The notes: generated from the letters alone by a model not told the origin. A DNA stretch of 42,047 bases from Bacillus sp. S/N-304-OC-R1 (GCF_019749375.1 NZ_JACWFE010000012.1:1-42047), one strand, 5' to 3'; counted from the first letter of the stretch, positions 29,853 through 41,676 are shown. A program made the numbers and translations.

Positions 29853-29975
29853 AGAAAAGCGGAAGCGCCTTGCTCAGGGGCGACAAGCATAAGACTAGCC
29901 GTCAAGAAGGTTGTTCTTTAACCTTATTGACGGCTTGGCTTAGACCCGAGAGCCCTTAGGCGCTGCAGCTAGACA
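29853..29975. repeat. Dispersed palindrome-rich intergenic repeat, 123-base copy in the dnaK-dnaJ gap
   Basis: Starts AGAAAAGCGGAAGCGCC and ends TTAGGCGCTGCAGCTAGACA, matching the copy at 22528-22703 at both ends but with a different middle. The central hairpin GCCGTCAA...AAGGTT/AACCTT...TTGACGGC is strong. It lies inside the heat-shock operon between dnaK and dnaJ and codes for nothing. Confidence 0.78.
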
Positions 29976-30003
29976 ACGCCACCGAACATAAACACTATAT
30001 GAC

Positions 30004-31842
<1,839 letters not shown>

Positions 31843-31864
31843 TTACCTCCCAAAATTATGTAAC

Positions 31865-32467
31865 TTACATATTCACTTTTACCATTGCTGGACGGATCAC
31901 TCTGTCCTTAAGGATATATCCTTTTTGGAATACCTCTACAACCATATTGGACTCATATCCTTCTTCTTGAACTTGCATAACTGCTTGGTGGAAATTTGGA
32001 TCAAATTCCTTGCCAACAGCATCAATTTGTTCTGCCCCTTCATTTTTCAAAGCTTCTAAAAGGCCTCTGTGCACCATTTCCATTCCTTGAAGAACAGATT
32101 TAACTTGCTCATTGTCAGATTCCATTTGTAAAGCTCTTTCAAAGTTATCAATAGCCGGCAGTAAATCAGTGATTAATTTTTGTGCTCTATATTTTTCAGA
32201 CGACTCAAGATCAAGTCTTGCTCTTCGTCTGGAATTATCAAAATCGGCTTGGAGACGTAAATATCGGTTCTCCATTTCTTGGAATTTCCCTTCTAACGCA
32301 ACCGCTTTTTCCTGTGCTTCCTTAAGCTGAGCTTCTAAAGAGATTTCTGCAACAGTTTCATTTGCAGCTTCCTCTGCGATTTCTTCAGCTTCAGTTGCAT
32401 CGGTATTAAGAGATTGGTCAGAATTAGAAGCAGTTTCTTCTTTTAAAATATCTTTTTCTTCTGCCAA
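31865..32467 (-). CDS. grpE: Nucleotide exchange factor GrpE
   Basis: Releases ADP from DnaK. TTG 32467 is six bases after GGGAGGTG, giving about 200 residues; the alternative GTG at 32476 lies in that site. It has a disordered acidic N terminus (1-50), a long coiled-coil (about 50-110; [34 protein letters not shown]) and a C-terminal beta domain ([20 protein letters not shown]), all typical. Confidence 0.97.
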   Translation of the reverse strand: MAEEKDILKEETASNSDQSLNTDATEAEEIAEEAANETVAEISLEAQLKEAQEKAVALEGKFQEMENRYLRLQADFDNSRRRARLDLESSEKYRAQKLITDLLPAIDNFERALQMESDNEQVKSVLQGMEMVHRGLLEALKNEGAEQIDAVGKEFDPNFHQAVMQVQEEGYESNMVVEVFQKGYILKDRVIRPAMVKVNM

Positions 32468-32519
32468 TTTTTTCACCTCCCTTTAAGGTTTACAAAATAC
32501 TTTTTGAGGCACAAGGAAA

Positions 32520-32549
32520 GGGATGGGACTTCTTTAAGGGGTCCCACCC
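32520..32549 (-). other. Stem-loop between hrcA and grpE (likely mRNA processing or stabilising site)
   Basis: On the minus strand GGGTGGGAC pairs with GTCCCATCCC (nine pairs, one G-U) across an 11-base loop, followed by TTTCC. In B. subtilis the operon mRNA is cleaved in the hrcA-grpE gap, yielding a more stable grpE-dnaK message; this structure stands at the same place. Function by analogy. Confidence 0.6.
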
Positions 32550-32567
32550 TTAGCAATATTTCCATCG

Positions 32568-33599
32568 TCAATCACTCTGATAAAGCTTAGTTAGGACAGA
32601 TGTTAGATCCGAACTAATATAGTCGAGAAGAGAAATGACACGGGAATACTCCATCCTTGTTGGTCCTAGTATAGCAATGGTGCCCAGCTGTTCAGCACCA
32701 ACTGAGTATGTTGCCGTAATCAAGCTGCAATTATCCATTGCTGAATTATTGTTTTCTTTACCTATATTCACATGAATGCCTGATTTGTTTTTCCTAATAA
32801 GTTCATAAATTCTATCTTCCTGTTCAATCATGTCCATTAAGCTTTTAATCTTATCAATGTCATGAAATTCAGGCTGGCTCAGCATATTTGACTTACCGCC
32901 AAAGAATAGCTTTTCATGAGCCGGGACCTTTAGCGCATCTGCAACAGAGTGCAGGATATAGTCATAATTATTAATATGCTGCCTTAAAAGAATAGCTACC
33001 TCTTTATAAATCTTATCATTTAAGCTTTCAATTGAAGCCCCAGCCAAGCGTTCATTTAAAATATTTACCAGTTTTTCAAGATCGCTTGAATCCATTGTCT
33101 CAGGAAGATGAAACATTCGATTTTCAACATGACCTGAATCTGTAACAATAATGGCTATAGCAGTCTGACTGTTTAAAGGAATAATTTGTATTCTTTTTAA
33201 CTTATTTTCCTTTACAGCTGGTCCTAACACAATTGAAGTATAGTTTGTCAGTTCAGAAAGTATTTTAGCTGACTTTTGAACAATCTTTTCCAGCTCAAAT
33301 ATTCTTTCCGCAAATACGGACTTTAATTTATGAACATCTTGCTGATTAAGCTTTTGAGGAGCCAGCAAATGATCTACGTAATAACGATAACCTTTTTCGG
33401 AAGGAATTCTTCCTGATGAGGTGTGTGTTTTTTCAATAAACCCCAGCTCTTCTAAATCAGACATTTCATTACGAATAGTCGCGGAACTAAATGTTATTTT
33501 GTCTTTTTTCGACAAACTCCTCGAACCGACTGGCTGCGCAGATTGAATAAAATCATCGACAATAACCTGAAAGATCAATAATTGGCGATCTGTCAACAC
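32568..33599 (-). CDS. hrcA: Heat-inducible transcriptional repressor HrcA
   Basis: Repressor that binds CIRCE and is kept active by GroEL. GTG 33599 (after GAGGTG, six bases) gives 343 residues, the same as B. subtilis. N-terminal winged helix ([58 protein letters not shown]), then a GAF-like dimerisation domain. The in-frame start at 33620 would overlap CIRCE and is rejected. It is the first gene of its own CIRCE-controlled operon, so autoregulated. Confidence 0.98.
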   Translation of the reverse strand: MLTDRQLLIFQVIVDDFIQSAQPVGSRSLSKKDKITFSSATIRNEMSDLEELGFIEKTHTSSGRIPSEKGYRYYVDHLLAPQKLNQQDVHKLKSVFAERIFELEKIVQKSAKILSELTNYTSIVLGPAVKENKLKRIQIIPLNSQTAIAIIVTDSGHVENRMFHLPETMDSSDLEKLVNILNERLAGASIESLNDKIYKEVAILLRQHINNYDYILHSVADALKVPAHEKLFFGGKSNMLSQPEFHDIDKIKSLMDMIEQEDRIYELIRKNKSGIHVNIGKENNNSAMDNCSLITATYSVGAEQLGTIAILGPTRMEYSRVISLLDYISSDLTSVLTKLYQSD

Positions 33600-33613
33600 A
33601 ATTATCACCTCTG

Positions 33614-33640
33614 TTAGCACTCTTTATATGCGAGTGCTAA
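33614..33640. promoter_or_regulatory. CIRCE operator (HrcA binding site)
   Basis: TTAGCACTC, nine spacer bases, GAGTGCTAA: a perfect match to the canonical CIRCE inverted repeat, 14 bases upstream of the hrcA start codon and just downstream of the promoter. Confidence 0.98.
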
Positions 33641-33650
33641 TTCTACTAAT

Positions 33651-33679
33651 AAATTATCAAATCAATGGTTTGGTGTCAA
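33651..33679 (-). promoter_or_regulatory. SigA promoter of the hrcA-grpE-dnaK-dnaJ-prmA-rsmE-mtaB operon
   Basis: A perfect -35 TTGACA (33679-33674) is followed by TAATTT at 17 bases or GATAAT at 15; the true -10 is ambiguous. The start would lie just before or within CIRCE. Confidence 0.75.
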
Positions 33680-33700
33680 TAAAAACACAGTGTGATTTTT

Positions 33701-34834
33701 TTACTTTAGAAAGAATTGAAAAACCTCATTCCCAAGAAAACGCCCTCTTCTCGATAATTGAATATGTTCTTCCGTAACTATAATCAAATTGCGTTTTATT
33801 AATTGGGTTAATTCCTCTTCAAATAATTCGATAGGATTTTCGCCAAATTTCTCTAAAAAGCGAGGAATGGAAACACCTTCTGTTTTTCTTAATCCCAGAA
33901 ACATTTCCTCTTCAATTTGTTCTTGGAAAGTAACGGTATGGGCATCCAATATAGGCAATTCCCCTTTATCGAGAGCATCCATATATTTTTTTATCGGGCC
34001 GTGATTGGATACTCTTCTTCCATTCACATAACCATGAGCTCCAGCACCAAAACCGTAGTACCATTCATTATTCCAATAGGTTAGATTATGTTTGCTTTCA
34101 AATCCTAGTTTAGAAAAATTGCTGATTTCATATTGCTTGAAACCTTGTTTATCCATCTCATTCATGAGGATTTCATACATTTCAGTTTCTGCATCTTCCC
34201 CTGGAGACTGCAATTTGCCTTTTCTCATTAAGTTATAGAATACCGTTTTAGGTTCAATAATGAGTGAATAACCGGAGTAATGAACAATATCCAATGTGAA
34301 TGCAGTCTGGAGTGTTTCCTTGAAATCATTAATTGTTTGTCCAGGCAAGCTATAAATTAAATCAATGCTAATATTTTCAAAGCCTGTTTTTTTCGCAGCT
34401 TCTACAGATTGAAAGACATCCTTTGGTCTATGCACTCTCCCAATTTTCTTTAGAAGCTCTTCATTAAAGGTTTGTACCCCGAAGCTAATCCGATTTACTC
34501 CGGCGTCATACAAAATACGAAGCTTTTCTTCAGAAAGATCTCCCGGGTTTGCCTCAAACGTAAACTCTGTTCCTTCATCGTAGGGCAGATGTTCTTTGAT
34601 GATAATGCACAACTTTTCGAGCTGTTCTTCATTTAAAGCGGTTGGCGTACCTCCCCCAACAAATATGGATCGGAAATGCTGGGGCGGTGAAGCTAGTAAT
34701 GCCAGCTCCATTTCCTTTTTCAGTGAATTTAAGTACTCATCTACCGGCTGCCCTTGCAAGAAGACTTTATTAAAATCACAATAGTGGCATATATGCTCAC
34801 AAAAAGGGATATGAATATAGGCCGCTCTTATCAT
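33701..34834 (-). CDS. hemW: Radical-SAM heme chaperone HemW (HemN-like)
   Basis: Radical-SAM protein of the HemN family, now regarded as a heme-binding chaperone and not a coproporphyrinogen dehydrogenase. It has 377 residues from ATG 34834; the cluster cysteines C12, C16 and C19 sit in HIPFCEHICHYCDF. FVGGGTPTAL and EANPGDL follow, and a C-terminal HemN domain. A second in-frame ATG at 34903 has a much stronger ribosome binding site (AGAAGGAGG) and would add 23 residues, MLTSESSSSLFLFFEIN onward. Homology favours the shorter protein. It follows lepA. Confidence 0.94.
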   Translation of the reverse strand: MIRAAYIHIPFCEHICHYCDFNKVFLQGQPVDEYLNSLKKEMELALLASPPQHFRSIFVGGGTPTALNEEQLEKLCIIIKEHLPYDEGTEFTFEANPGDLSEEKLRILYDAGVNRISFGVQTFNEELLKKIGRVHRPKDVFQSVEAAKKTGFENISIDLIYSLPGQTINDFKETLQTAFTLDIVHYSGYSLIIEPKTVFYNLMRKGKLQSPGEDAETEMYEILMNEMDKQGFKQYEISNFSKLGFESKHNLTYWNNEWYYGFGAGAHGYVNGRRVSNHGPIKKYMDALDKGELPILDAHTVTFQEQIEEEMFLGLRKTEGVSIPRFLEKFGENPIELFEEELTQLIKRNLIIVTEEHIQLSRRGRFLGNEVFQFFLK

Positions 34835-34932
34835 TATTAACACACCCTTATCATTTATTTCAAAAAACAGAAAAAGGCTGGAGCTGCTTTCTGATGTAAG
34901 CATATCCAACCTCCTTCTATAGAATCAAAAAA

Positions 34933-36768
34933 TTATTTCTTCTTATTTGTGTCGTCCATTTTTAATACAGCCATGAAGGCTTCCTGTGGAACTTCAACTG
35001 ATCCAACCTGCTTCATGCGCTTCTTCCCTTCCTTCTGCTTTTCAAGCAGCTTACGCTTACGGGAAATGTCTCCACCGTAACATTTAGCCAATACGTTTTT
35101 ACCCATTGATTTAATAGTTGAACGAGCAATAATCTTCTGGCCAATTGCCGCTTGAACAGGAACCTCGAATTGCTGACGCGGAATCAATTCTTTTAGTTTT
35201 TCAACAATTACTTTTCCACGGTCATAGGCAAAGTCTCTATGAACGATGAAACTTAAGGCATCCACCTTTTCACCATTCAAAAGAATATCCATTTTCACAA
35301 GTTTGGAAGGCTTATAGCCAATTAATTCATAATCAAAAGAAGCATATCCTTTTGTATTAGATTTAAGCTGATCAAAGAAGTCATATACAATTTCAGATAA
35401 AGGAATTTCATATGTGATATTGACACGGGTTTCATCCATGTATTGCATATTAACAAAGATACCGCGTTTTTCCTGACAAAGCTCCATAATCGCTCCAACA
35501 TAGTCATTAGGCGCCATCATGGATGCTTTTACATATGGCTCCTCTATGCGGTCGATTTTTTGCGGATCTGGCATTTTAGACGGGTTATCAATTTTAATAT
35601 TCGTGCCATCTGTCATAATAACATCATAGATTACACTTGGTGCTGTAGTGATTAGATCAATTTTGAATTCACGTTCAATACGCTCTTGAATAATCTCCAT
35701 GTGAAGAAGACCTAAAAATCCGCAGCGGAAACCAAAGCCAAGAGCTTGTGATGTTTCAGGCTCAAATTGTAATGCAGAGTCATTCAGCTCCAGCTTTTCA
35801 AGAGCATCGCGAAGATCGTTAAATTTAGCGCTGTCAATTGGATATAGACCGCAATATACCATCGGATTTAATTTACGATAGCCTGGCAGTGGCTCTAAAG
35901 CACCATTTTTCGCGTTGGTGATTGTATCCCCAACACGAGTGTCACCGACATTTTTGATGGAAGCTGTTAAGTAGCCAACATCTCCAACTGTCAGTTCATC
36001 TTGAGGATTTGCTTTAGGTGAGAATACCCCAACCTCAACAACATCAAATTCTTTGCCTGTTGCCATCATTCGGATTTTATCACCAGCTTTAACTGTGCCT
36101 TCTACTACTCGGATATAAGCTACGACCCCACGATATGCATCAAATAATGAATCGAAAATAAGTGCCTTTAAAGGTGCATCCGGATCACCTGTAGGGGCTG
36201 GAACTTTTTCTACGATCTGTTCTAAAATATCCTCAATCCCAATTCCGGCTTTAGCAGAAGCAAGAACAGCCTCAGATGCATCAAGACCAATTACTTCTTC
36301 AACCTCATTTCGTACTCGTTCAGGATCAGCACTTGGAAGGTCAATTTTATTAATAACAGGAATAATTTCCAAATCATTATCAAGAGCTAAATACACGTTA
36401 GCTAGTGTTTGAGCCTCAATCCCTTGTGCAGCATCGACAACAAGAATTGCCCCTTCACACGCCGCTAAGCTTCGAGAAACCTCATAAGTGAAATCGACAT
36501 GTCCAGGTGTATCAATAAGGTGGAAGGTATAGTCTTCGCCATCCTTCGCTTTATATTTCAACTGAACTGAATTAAGTTTTATTGTAATTCCGCGCTCTCT
36601 TTCTAAATCCATCGAATCAAGAAGCTGATCCTTCATTTCCCTTGACGTTAATGCATTGGTTTTTTCAAGGATTCGGTCAGCTAAAGTAGATTTTCCGTGA
36701 TCGATATGAGCGATAATAGAAAAATTTCGAATTTTAGATTGTCTATTAAGTCTATCTTCTCTGTTCAT
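34933..36768 (-). CDS. lepA: Elongation factor 4 (LepA)
   Basis: Translational GTPase acting on ribosomes, implicated in 30S biogenesis and back-translocation. ATG 36768 after AGGAGTG gives 611 residues, one shorter than B. subtilis; the frame continues upstream without support. G domain motifs [17 protein letters not shown] and NKIDLPSA are present; domains II, III and V follow and the unique C-terminal domain has [26 protein letters not shown]. It has a consensus promoter upstream. Confidence 0.98.
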   Translation of the reverse strand: MNREDRLNRQSKIRNFSIIAHIDHGKSTLADRILEKTNALTSREMKDQLLDSMDLERERGITIKLNSVQLKYKAKDGEDYTFHLIDTPGHVDFTYEVSRSLAACEGAILVVDAAQGIEAQTLANVYLALDNDLEIIPVINKIDLPSADPERVRNEVEEVIGLDASEAVLASAKAGIGIEDILEQIVEKVPAPTGDPDAPLKALIFDSLFDAYRGVVAYIRVVEGTVKAGDKIRMMATGKEFDVVEVGVFSPKANPQDELTVGDVGYLTASIKNVGDTRVGDTITNAKNGALEPLPGYRKLNPMVYCGLYPIDSAKFNDLRDALEKLELNDSALQFEPETSQALGFGFRCGFLGLLHMEIIQERIEREFKIDLITTAPSVIYDVIMTDGTNIKIDNPSKMPDPQKIDRIEEPYVKASMMAPNDYVGAIMELCQEKRGIFVNMQYMDETRVNITYEIPLSEIVYDFFDQLKSNTKGYASFDYELIGYKPSKLVKMDILLNGEKVDALSFIVHRDFAYDRGKVIVEKLKELIPRQQFEVPVQAAIGQKIIARSTIKSMGKNVLAKCYGGDISRKRKLLEKQKEGKKRMKQVGSVEVPQEAFMAVLKMDDTNKKK

Positions 36769-36847
36769 TGTTTCACTCCTATTAAAAGCGCAAGGCCTGT
36801 AAAGCATCATTTTACACTAAATAACACAACAAATGCACTATTTTTAG

Positions 36848-36876
36848 ATTATAGCAGTCCATCTATGAAGATTCAA
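36848..36876 (-). promoter_or_regulatory. SigA promoter of lepA-hemW
   Basis: TTGAAT and TATAAT are separated by 17 bases on the minus strand, about 80 bases upstream of the lepA start. Confidence 0.85.
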
Positions 36877-36908
36877 TGCTAGCAGTGTTAGAAAGTAGAT
36901 TTCATTAA

Positions 36909-36936
36909 AATAAAAAATGGCTGCCTGTCAGCAGCC
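36909..36936 (-). terminator. Terminator of the gpr-spoIIP-yqxA cluster
   Basis: On the minus strand GGCTGC pairs with GCAGCC across 6 bases and is followed by ATTTTTTATTTT, immediately after the yqxA stop. Confidence 0.85.
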
Positions 36937-37284
36937 TTAATTTTGTCCTCTTATTAAATCAGTTATGAAATGAATAATGTTATCTGTTATGGCAGATATG
37001 CTATCAGAAAACGTCTTACCCATAGATGAGAAAAGATTATAAGCCTTCATTTCCTCCAGCTTTTCTTTTTTCTGCTGCAAATCATGGCTTGAAACATCTT
37101 TACCTAAAATGGAAGCTTGAAGGTCTCCTGTGTCATTTTCATGGAAAGTAAAAGCTCCTTTAAAACTTTCATCATGAAATCCTTTCATTTTTGTTATTCC
37201 TTCATTTGCCTGCTGCATGCCGAATAGCACTGCTAAAAACATGAGAGAAGCTAGAAAAAAAGCCTTAAACATAAACCATTTCAT
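36937..37284 (-). CDS. yqxA: YqxA family protein (DUF3679)
   Basis: Conserved Bacillus protein of unknown function located between spoIIP and lepA. It has 115 residues: N-terminal membrane anchor (about 5-24, AFFLASLMFLAVLFGMQQA) and a polar remainder with KKEKLEEMKAYNLFSSMGKTFSD. It is probably exposed outside the membrane. It follows spoIIP by 18 bases, and the pair is likely co-transcribed, which suggests a sporulation context without proving it. Confidence 0.88.
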   Translation of the reverse strand: MKWFMFKAFFLASLMFLAVLFGMQQANEGITKMKGFHDESFKGAFTFHENDTGDLQASILGKDVSSHDLQQKKEKLEEMKAYNLFSSMGKTFSDSISAITDNIIHFITDLIRGQN

Positions 37285-37302
37285 AAATGATCACCTATTA
37301 AT

Positions 37303-38505
37303 TTATTTCTTTTCACCCTGATCCTGTACAGGATTACTCACACTTTCTGCTTGCCAGTAAAATTCACTGAAAACATCTGCAAGGGCTGCCGCTGAACGAT
37401 TCAATTCTTCAAAAGTATTATCAACACCGCCAAATTCAATAAGAATGGCATTTCCTGATAAATCTTGATTATAAATACCATTATGATTTGGTCCTGATTG
37501 AGTAACAATTCCTCTGCTTAATCCTTTATATTTAGTCTCTAGTCTTTTATGAAGTTCATTAGCGAATTTCACATTCTTTTCATAGTTTGGATTGGCAGTT
37601 CCAATTACAAAAGCGAGCTTAGCATATGGTTTCCCATTAACATCTACTGTAGTTTGAACTCTTCTTCTTGAATCTCGATGAATATCGATGAAATAAGTTA
37701 AATCTCGATTTGCGGTTGTGGCAGCTTTCACAACTTCTCTTGATTCCTCATAGGACTTCCAATATTTCCAGCCCTTTTGATTAAGTTTCTTTTGAACATC
37801 TGTCTTATCAACAAAAGTGCCAATTCCCTTGCTTGCAAGCTCTTCCTTTAGCTTATCGCCAATTTTCGTGACATTTATTTTCGTATGAAATGCTAAATCC
37901 GGATTTGTCACACCGTCCAAATATGGAAGGTATGATTCAGTATTGTGTGTGAAATATACATAAACTACCTCTCGATCGCCTGTTGTATGGATAGGCTGGT
38001 CAGTCGTTTGTTCACCATTTGTTTCTTGTAAATCCTCAATATTTTTAAGATCTGCCTCTTGTTCTGCTTGTAGAAACTCAATGGGCGGAGAAGATTCAAT
38101 CGGCATATTTGTATAGTTTGTTCCTTCTCCCGCAACAATAATTTGTTTATCAAAAAAAGAGAAAAAAGGTAGCTCTCTTCCCAATAAGCTCCTAGGATCG
38201 TCTAAATTTATATTCGTAGACATCTTAAATAAAGAATTCATGACAGGAGGAGATGTCTGCTCATTTACGCCTTTTAGAAAATGACGGTTTTCCCAGCCAA
38301 GAAATTGATAGAGCATTTCTCCTGTAATTTTATTCGTTGCATTATTGACAGAAGATGAACTAATTCTGTATTCCGGCTTTAATGCTGTCAGAGCACCGCT
38401 TATCGAAAAAATCATGAATAGGAACAGAAGAAAACCGCCAACAATTTTTAATAAGCTCGATCCTTGTATAAATACAATGATTCCACCATTTTTAATAGGT
38501 TTCAT
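37303..38505 (-). CDS. spoIIP: Stage II sporulation protein P (SpoIIP)
   Basis: Peptidoglycan amidase and endopeptidase that with SpoIID and SpoIIM thins septal wall during engulfment. It has 400 residues: basic N terminus, one membrane anchor (about 18-45), a linker, and a C-terminal catalytic domain with VYVYFTHNTESYLP, FIDIHRDSRRR and NAILIEFGGVDNTFEE. ATG 38505 follows AGAGAGGTGG. It lies downstream of gpr. Confidence 0.97.
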   Translation of the reverse strand: MKPIKNGGIIVFIQGSSLLKIVGGFLLFLFMIFSISGALTALKPEYRISSSSVNNATNKITGEMLYQFLGWENRHFLKGVNEQTSPPVMNSLFKMSTNINLDDPRSLLGRELPFFSFFDKQIIVAGEGTNYTNMPIESSPPIEFLQAEQEADLKNIEDLQETNGEQTTDQPIHTTGDREVVYVYFTHNTESYLPYLDGVTNPDLAFHTKINVTKIGDKLKEELASKGIGTFVDKTDVQKKLNQKGWKYWKSYEESREVVKAATTANRDLTYFIDIHRDSRRRVQTTVDVNGKPYAKLAFVIGTANPNYEKNVKFANELHKRLETKYKGLSRGIVTQSGPNHNGIYNQDLSGNAILIEFGGVDNTFEELNRSAAALADVFSEFYWQAESVSNPVQDQGEKK

Positions 38506-38573
38506 CCTTCCACCTCTCTTTGCAAGTCTAGTAATTCATATGACTTCGCTAGAGAAGATAGAACATAAAATAT

Positions 38574-39698
38574 TTATCTTGTATAGAAACCTGAGTTCTC
38601 ATGATCAATATTTTGATGCAAAGCAGCATTTAACCCATTGGCTAGAAGATTTGCCATATCTTCAATAAAAACGTCTACTTCCTTAGGCGTTACCATTAGA
38701 TTATGACCAATAGGAGAGAGAACCTCATAAATCAGTTTTCTTTTTTCATCTTCTGGAAGCGTTCCAATCATTCCTAAAAAAGTTTTTCGATGCTGTTCTT
38801 CAGGAAGATCCTCATCTGTCAGCTTTCTTCGTTCACCAAAGTTCATTCCTGCAGGCGCTAACGCTCTTGATGGTCTGTCTCCCTCTCTCATCTCTTTACC
38901 GAAATGCTTTAATATATAATCGATCGTATCACTTGTAATCGAAACAGCATCGACAACGGTTGGAACACCAATCGCTATAACCGGGATCCCTAAAGTCTTT
39001 TGGCTGATTTCTTTACGCTTATTTCCTACCCCTGAGCCAGGATGGATACCTGTATCGGAAATTTGGATGGTGGAATTTACTCTTTCTAACGAACGTGACG
39101 CTAGAGCGTCAATGACAATAACAAAGTCAGGTTTTGTGTTATCTACAATTCCAAAGATGATATCGCTTGTTTCTATTCCAGTCAGCCCCATTACACCTGG
39201 TGCGATGGCACTAACCGGACGATAACCCTCTTCAACACTTTCAGGCTGTAATTGAAAGAGGTGGCGAGTAACAAGCAGGTTCTCGCAAACTTGCGGCCCA
39301 AGTGCATCTGGAGTTACATTCCAATTACCTAATCCAACAACTAAGCATGAAGCATCTTTTTTTATCCCAAGATGATTCAAAAACTGAGCAAGTTCTGAAG
39401 CGAAGATTTTCACTACCTTTTTCTGCATAGGGGTATCCTGCTGCCTTATGCCAATCGCTTCCAAGGTTAAATATTTCCCTTCTTTTTTTCCTAGAGCCTT
39501 TGCTCCTTCTTTCGTCACTTCAACATATGATATTTTTATATCATCTTCTTCCCGTTCTTTAATAATAACCCCTTCAATATTCGAAAGGTTTTCTTCCTCT
39601 TGAATATGTTTATGACGATCTGCAATAACCATTTCCCTTGCTTCAATAGCCAAATCCGTTCTAATAGAGTAATTTCTTAAATCATGGGACTCTTTCAA
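38574..39698 (-). CDS. gpr: Spore germination protease GPR
   Basis: Unusual aspartic-like protease that degrades small acid-soluble spore proteins at germination, made as an inactive zymogen. From TTG 39698 (seven bases after GGGGG) it has 374 residues; the ATG at 39704 lies too close to that site. The N-terminal propeptide ends near [14 protein letters not shown], where the family self-cleaves. The core [21 protein letters not shown] and [22 protein letters not shown] are very conserved. It is divergent from rpsT and upstream of spoIIP. Confidence 0.97.
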   Translation of the reverse strand: MKESHDLRNYSIRTDLAIEAREMVIADRHKHIQEEENLSNIEGVIIKEREEDDIKISYVEVTKEGAKALGKKEGKYLTLEAIGIRQQDTPMQKKVVKIFASELAQFLNHLGIKKDASCLVVGLGNWNVTPDALGPQVCENLLVTRHLFQLQPESVEEGYRPVSAIAPGVMGLTGIETSDIIFGIVDNTKPDFVIVIDALASRSLERVNSTIQISDTGIHPGSGVGNKRKEISQKTLGIPVIAIGVPTVVDAVSITSDTIDYILKHFGKEMREGDRPSRALAPAGMNFGERRKLTDEDLPEEQHRKTFLGMIGTLPEDEKRKLIYEVLSPIGHNLMVTPKEVDVFIEDMANLLANGLNAALHQNIDHENSGFYTR

Positions 39699-39817
39699 GT
39701 TCATTCCCCCTTATATCTTTTCTGAAAGTCAGACTATATCCTATCTTTTCCTTTTCATAGAAAAAACATTCAGGTTTCAATCAGTTGTTCGAAAATAGGA
39801 AAAACTTAAGGGATGTA

Positions 39818-39846
39818 TTGCAATAATCCGTAGGGTTTGATAAAAT
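39818..39846 (+). promoter_or_regulatory. SigA promoter of rpsT
   Basis: TTGCAA and TAAAAT are separated by 17 bases on the plus strand, giving a leader of about 80 bases. Confidence 0.75.
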
Positions 39847-39932
39847 ATCACTTGTTCTTAATATTTGATTGTTAATGAATGTGAAAGTCGAGTTTAATAT
39901 AATCTCGATGCTGTTTGCGGGAGGTGAATGGA

Positions 39933-40199
39933 ATGCCAAACATTAAATCTGCTATTAAGCGTGTTAAAACAAACGAAACTAAAAACGCTCAAAACGCTAC
40001 TGCTAAATCTGCAATGCGTACAGCTGTGAAAAAAGTTGATGCTGCTATCGTTCTTAACGATGCTTCTGCTGCGAAAGAATCTTTCGTTGATGCTGCTCGT
40101 AAATTAGATAAAGCTGCTGCTAAAGGTCTAATCCACAAAAACGCTGCTGCTCGTAAAAAGTCTCGTTTAATGAAAAAGTTAAACACTTTAAACGCGTAA
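39933..40199 (+). CDS. rpsT: Ribosomal protein S20
   Basis: 30S subunit protein that binds 16S rRNA helices early in assembly. It has 88 residues from ATG 39933, which follows GGGAGGTGAATGG; an in-frame earlier start at 39915 overlaps that site. The basic helical sequence [20 protein letters not shown] and C-terminal [19 protein letters not shown] are typical. It is transcribed opposite to the flanking gpr and holA, as in B. subtilis. Confidence 0.98.
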   Translation: MPNIKSAIKRVKTNETKNAQNATAKSAMRTAVKKVDAAIVLNDASAAKESFVDAARKLDKAAAKGLIHKNAAARKKSRLMKKLNTLNA

Positions 40200-40208
40200 G
40201 CTTGTATT

Positions 40209-40240
40209 GGCTATCTTAATTAAGATAGCCTTTTATTTTT
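40209..40240 (+). terminator. Terminator of rpsT
   Basis: GGCTATCTTAATTAAGATAGCC is a perfect palindrome followed by TTTTATTTTT, ten bases past the rpsT stop. Confidence 0.9.
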
Positions 40241-40243
40241 ATG

Positions 40244-40273
40244 AAAAAACGGCCTCATCAGAGGCCGTTTTTT
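40244..40273 (-). terminator. Terminator of holA
   Basis: AAAAAACGGCCTC pairs perfectly with GAGGCCGTTTTTT across 4 bases. On the minus strand it follows the holA stop by 3 bases; the flanking A/T tracts could also stop rpsT read-through. Confidence 0.92.
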
Positions 40274-40276
40274 TTA

Positions 40277-41299
40277 TTAAGAATAATGATTTAACCGAAA
40301 CAGAAACATCTCTATTAGCAGTGCTTTATTCATACCACTTGTCTTCATTTTGTAGTCCGCATCCGCCAAAAGCTTCATGATAGTTGCAAGCTCTTTTTCA
40401 CTAAATAGCTGGGCTTGTCCGGCAGCAAGCTTAACCCGAAAAGGATGAACCTTTAAAGAACCTGCAATTTGCTGCTGACCATAACCTCTTCTAGCCAGCT
40501 CTTTAACTTGATAAATAAGTCTAAACTGTCCCGTTATGATGGACAATATTTTTATCGGCTCTTCATTTTGTTTAAGAAGATCATAATAAATCCGTAATGC
40601 ATCATCGATTTTTCTGTGCACAATTTTATCTACAAGTGTAAAAATATTTTGTTCTAATGAACGTGAAACTAATTTATCAATGATAGGCATTTCAATTTTG
40701 CTTCCCTTACCCGTGTATAAGGCAAGCTTATTAATTTCACTTGTTAGTAAGAATAAATTTGTACCCGCGATAGTAAGCATATATTCTGCAGCCTCATTAT
40801 CGATTTCAACTTCATTCAGTGCAGCACGCTCTTTAATCCATGATTTTAGCTCTGCCTCATTTAGTTTTTTTGCCTCTAGAACTGCAGCATTTCTTTTTAA
40901 TTCTTTCGTAATTTTTTTCCGTTCGTCTAATTTTTCATAAGGTGCTATAAAGACTACTATTGAATATGGTGATGGTTCCTTAATATATGCTTCTAGCTTT
41001 GCTACATTATGTTCGACCTTTTCCTTTGTTTTTTCAGATGTCAAAAAAACAGGATTATGTAAAAAAATTAACCTTCTTTCACCCATGAATGGAAAAGTTT
41101 CAGCGTCTTCAAGCGCAGCGTCAATCGATGTTTCTTCTAAATCATATGTAGAAAGGTTAAAATCCATTTCTTCATCCGTGAGGACATTGGAAATTAATAA
41201 CTGTTTCGTTTCATTAATAAGAAATGATTCCGCTCCGTATAATAAAAAAATAGGAGAAAATTTTTTTGCATTAATCTGCTTCCATAAATCAAAAACCAC
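40277..41299 (-). CDS. holA: DNA polymerase III delta subunit HolA
   Basis: Clamp-loader subunit that opens the beta sliding clamp. GTG 41299 is six bases after GGAGAG and gives 340 residues; the GTG at 41317 has no such site. Domain I (1-140; PIFLLYGAESFLINETKQLL), helical domain II and C-terminal domain III (SRSLEQNIFTLVDKIVHRK; NEEPIKILSIITGQFRLIYQVKELARRGYGQQQIA) match B. subtilis YqeN. The 5' leader carries a hairpin TTAGGATA/TATCCTAA at 41319-41338. Confidence 0.95.
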   Translation of the reverse strand: MVFDLWKQINAKKFSPIFLLYGAESFLINETKQLLISNVLTDEEMDFNLSTYDLEETSIDAALEDAETFPFMGERRLIFLHNPVFLTSEKTKEKVEHNVAKLEAYIKEPSPYSIVVFIAPYEKLDERKKITKELKRNAAVLEAKKLNEAELKSWIKERAALNEVEIDNEAAEYMLTIAGTNLFLLTSEINKLALYTGKGSKIEMPIIDKLVSRSLEQNIFTLVDKIVHRKIDDALRIYYDLLKQNEEPIKILSIITGQFRLIYQVKELARRGYGQQQIAGSLKVHPFRVKLAAGQAQLFSEKELATIMKLLADADYKMKTSGMNKALLIEMFLFRLNHYS

Positions 41300-41317
41300 T
41301 TTTTTCTCTCCGTTCAC

Positions 41318-41676
41318 TTTAGGATATCTTTATCCTAATGAACCTAACTGGATTTGACAAGTAACAAGGAAATGGCAATGAATGAAAAAAGGACTACTAT
41401 CAAAAGAGAATTGACACTATATCCGAACTAGTGCCAATTCTCCCATCTATAATGAACGTCGGAACATGAGGCCTAGGATACTCAAGTCACAACGGTGCAT
41501 CAATGTACTAAGTATTGTTGCCAGACAACTTTAACTTATTTGTGACAACTCTTGTCATTCAAGGAAATGGCTCCGAGGAAAGCTAGATTTTTTCTTGAGA
41601 TTAGCTTATACTATAAGGCGAACCTTCCATCAGCATTGACTGATGATCGTTGAGCCAATCTTACTTTTACGGGCGG
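41318..41676. other. Unexplained structured intergenic region upstream of yqzM and holA
   Basis: About 360 bases without a supported gene. It contains perfect hairpin TTAGGATA/TATCCTAA (41319-41338) and a 14-pair stem GAGAATTGACACTA/TAGTGCCAATTCTC (41406-41442). In that stem the single A·C mismatch on the plus strand becomes a G·U pair on the minus strand, where TTTTG follows. It also contains hairpin CATCAG/CTGATG (41628-41645). I see no clear promoter for yqzM. The rest is AT-rich and unassigned. Confidence 0.5.

Noticed and set aside
33701..34834. Oxygen-independent coproporphyrinogen III oxidase (HemN)
   Set aside because: The short form beginning IRAAYIHIPFCEHICHYC corresponds to HemW, a heme chaperone; true HemN is longer at the N terminus.
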